From CAZRWH01 sp964603905 (GTDB taxonomy: Bacteria; Patescibacteriota; Gracilibacteria; UBA1369; UBA12470): a DNA stretch of 22,816 nucleotides. The notes beneath the pieces are model-generated. The model was not told the DNA's origin and searched no databases. It saw only the letters and a program-made list of their open reading frames with translations. Each line of letters starts with the position of its first letter. Within the stretch, counting starts at the first letter, position 1. This document shows, piece after piece, positions 21,693 through 22,816 of the stretch. The stretch lies in assembly GCA_964603905.1 (NCBI GenBank), contig CAZRWH010000022.1, positions 1 to 22,816 of the forward strand, written 5' to 3'. Both the position numbers and the translations under genes were made by a program.

Positions 21693-22816
21693 ATGGCAGA
21701 CGCTACTGTTACTATGGAGGAATTATTGAAGGACTCCCCTGAAATGATTTTCCCGATTCCTGGGAAACTTATCGAAGGAGAAGTCATCAGTTTCTCTAAA
21801 AGCCGTATCATGCTTGATATTGGCGGTGTTATTACTGGTCTTATTTCCGGTAAAGAGGTTCGAGATAGTCAAGATACTATCAAAAATATCGCTGTTGGCG
21901 ATATGATTACTGCTTCTGTTCTTGAAGCTGAGAACGAAGATGGATACGCTGTTCTTTCTCTAAGAAAAGCTAGCCAAGAAAAGAGCTGGAAGAAATTCCT
22001 ACACGCTTACGAAAACGACGAAATCGTTGAGGTCAAACCTAGCGAAGCTAACAAAGGTGGACTTCTTCTTGAGATCGACGGAATCAAGGGATTCATCCCT
22101 GTTTCACAACTTGCTCCACTACACTACCCACGTGTAAATGGTGCAGACAGCGCAATGATTTTACAAAAACTTCAAAAACTTCTTGGAGTTACATTCGAAT
22201 GTAAAGTTATCGGTATCGACAAAGACCAAGGAAAACTTATCCTTTCTGAAAAAGCTGCTCAATCTGAAAACAGAAAAGCTGCTATGTCTAAACTTAAGGT
22301 TGGACAAAAAGTTAAAGGTAAGATCAGTGGTGTTGTTAAATTCGGTATCTTCGTTGCATTCGACGGACTTGAAGGACTTGTTCACATCTCTGAAATCGCT
22401 TGGGGACACGTTAGTAACCCTGGTGACTACGGAAAAGTTGGAGAAGAAGTTGAGGTTCTTGTAATCGGAATCGAAGGAGACAAGATCTCCCTAAGCATGA
22501 AACGTCTTGTTCCAGATCCATGGATCGACGCTGCTAAGAAATTCAAAGCTGGTACAGTTGTTGAAGGAGAAATCACTCGTGTTACTCAATTCGGTGCTTT
22601 CATCAAACTTAGCGAAGAAATCAATGGTCTAATCCACATTTCTGAGATGCCTGAGACAGGAGACATGTCACCTGCTAATCTTGCTGCAGGACAAAAAGTT
22701 GAGGCTAAGATCATCGACGTTAACCTAGACGATCATAGAATTGGTCTTACTTTGAATATGAATAAGTCATCAGATAGCAAAGAGCAGATTGCAGAAGAGG
22801 CTGCAGCTGCTGAAGA
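21693..22816 (+). CDS. rpsA: Ribosomal protein S1 / S1 RNA-binding domain protein, 5' part
   Basis: The frame is open from ATG 21693 to the window edge (374 codons, no stop seen). Four S1 (OB-fold) domains are visible: about 22-90 ('GKLIEGEVISFSKSRIMLDIGG'), a degenerate one about 105-190, a canonical one about 202-272 ('VGQKVKGKISGVVKFGIFVAFDGLEGLVHISEI') and another canonical one about 288-358 ('GTVVEGEITRVTQFGAFIKL..GLIHISEM'). The end is an acidic Ala/Glu tail, so the stop is probably close. S1 binds mRNA on the 30S subunit and helps initiation on mRNAs with weak or no Shine-Dalgarno, which fits the leaders seen throughout this window. Four domains, as in many Gram-positive S1-like proteins and CPR bacteria, rather than six as in E. 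coli. The gene follows clpC by 132 bp and has its own promoter. Confidence 0.92.
   Translation, partial: MADATVTMEELLKDSPEMIFPIPGKLIEGEVISFSKSRIMLDIGGVITGLISGKEVRDSQDTIKNIAVGDMITASVLEAENEDGYAVLSLRKASQEKSWKKFLHAYENDEIVEVKPSEANKGGLLLEIDGIKGFIPVSQLAPLHYPRVNGADSAMILQKLQKLLGVTFECKVIGIDKDQGKLILSEKAAQSENRKAAMSKLKVGQKVKGKISGVVKFGIFVAFDGLEGLVHISEIAWGHVSNPGDYGKVGEEVEVLVIGIEGDKISLSMKRLVPDPWIDAAKKFKAGTVVEGEITRVTQFGAFIKLSEEINGLIHISEMPETGDMSPANLAAGQKVEAKIIDVNLDDHRIGLTLNMNKSSDSKEQIAEEAAAAE

Overview
The window looks like a scaffolded metagenomic contig (three runs of exactly 100 Ns) from a small-genome, monoderm-like bacterium, most plausibly of the Patescibacteria/CPR and perhaps near Peregrinibacteria or Gracilibacteria. 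This is inferred from S-layer-homology (SLH) surface proteins, Glu-rich repeat linkers, many lineage-specific secreted proteins of unknown function, genes without Shine-Dalgarno sequences, and 13 visible stop codons that are TAA (9) or TAG (4) and never TGA. No rRNA is present, so the assignment is tentative.

Layout. 1-4600: the 5' part of tsaE (minus strand) shares a symmetric promoter region with an M23 peptidase that continues, across an assembly gap, into Ig-like and triple SLH domains. A secreted beta-helix protein, also with three SLH domains across a gap, follows and ends at a strong bidirectional terminator. 4650-12230: an 874-residue protein with motif similarity to NhaD-type antiporters and two twin-arginine motifs (minus); a Cys-containing secreted protein (plus); a large secreted mosaic of propeller, three H-type-lectin-like repeats and a class I glutamine-amidotransferase-like domain (plus); and two tandem matrixin-like metallopeptidase lipoproteins (minus). 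12290-14000: tRNA-Arg(UCU), a gap, a charged cytoplasmic protein of unknown function and a CPBP intramembrane protease, all minus. 14040-16610: ruvB and a multidomain lipoprotein (plus), meeting a 446-residue unknown protein (minus) tail to tail. 18090-22816: a secreted Cys-containing unknown protein, then clpC and the 5' part of a ribosomal protein S1 gene.

How the genes fit together. About half of the window encodes exported or surface proteins: two SLH-anchored proteins, three or four lipoproteins and the large mosaic. The rest is housekeeping: tRNA modification, recombination, protein quality control and translation. The gene for Clp unfoldase is preceded by a near-perfect CIRCE operator lying over a consensus promoter, so HrcA-type heat-shock control is expected. 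The S1 gene has a leader that could form alternative hairpins.

The most unusual points are the CIRCE-clpC arrangement with a second inverted repeat, the S1 leader, the general lack of Shine-Dalgarno sites combined with very short predicted leaders, the absence of TGA stops, the propeller/lectin/amidotransferase mosaic, and the divergent NhaD-like protein. No CRISPR array, insertion sequence, phage or defence system was seen. No stretch over 300 bases lacks a gene; the intergenic regions are all under 180 bases apart from the N gaps.
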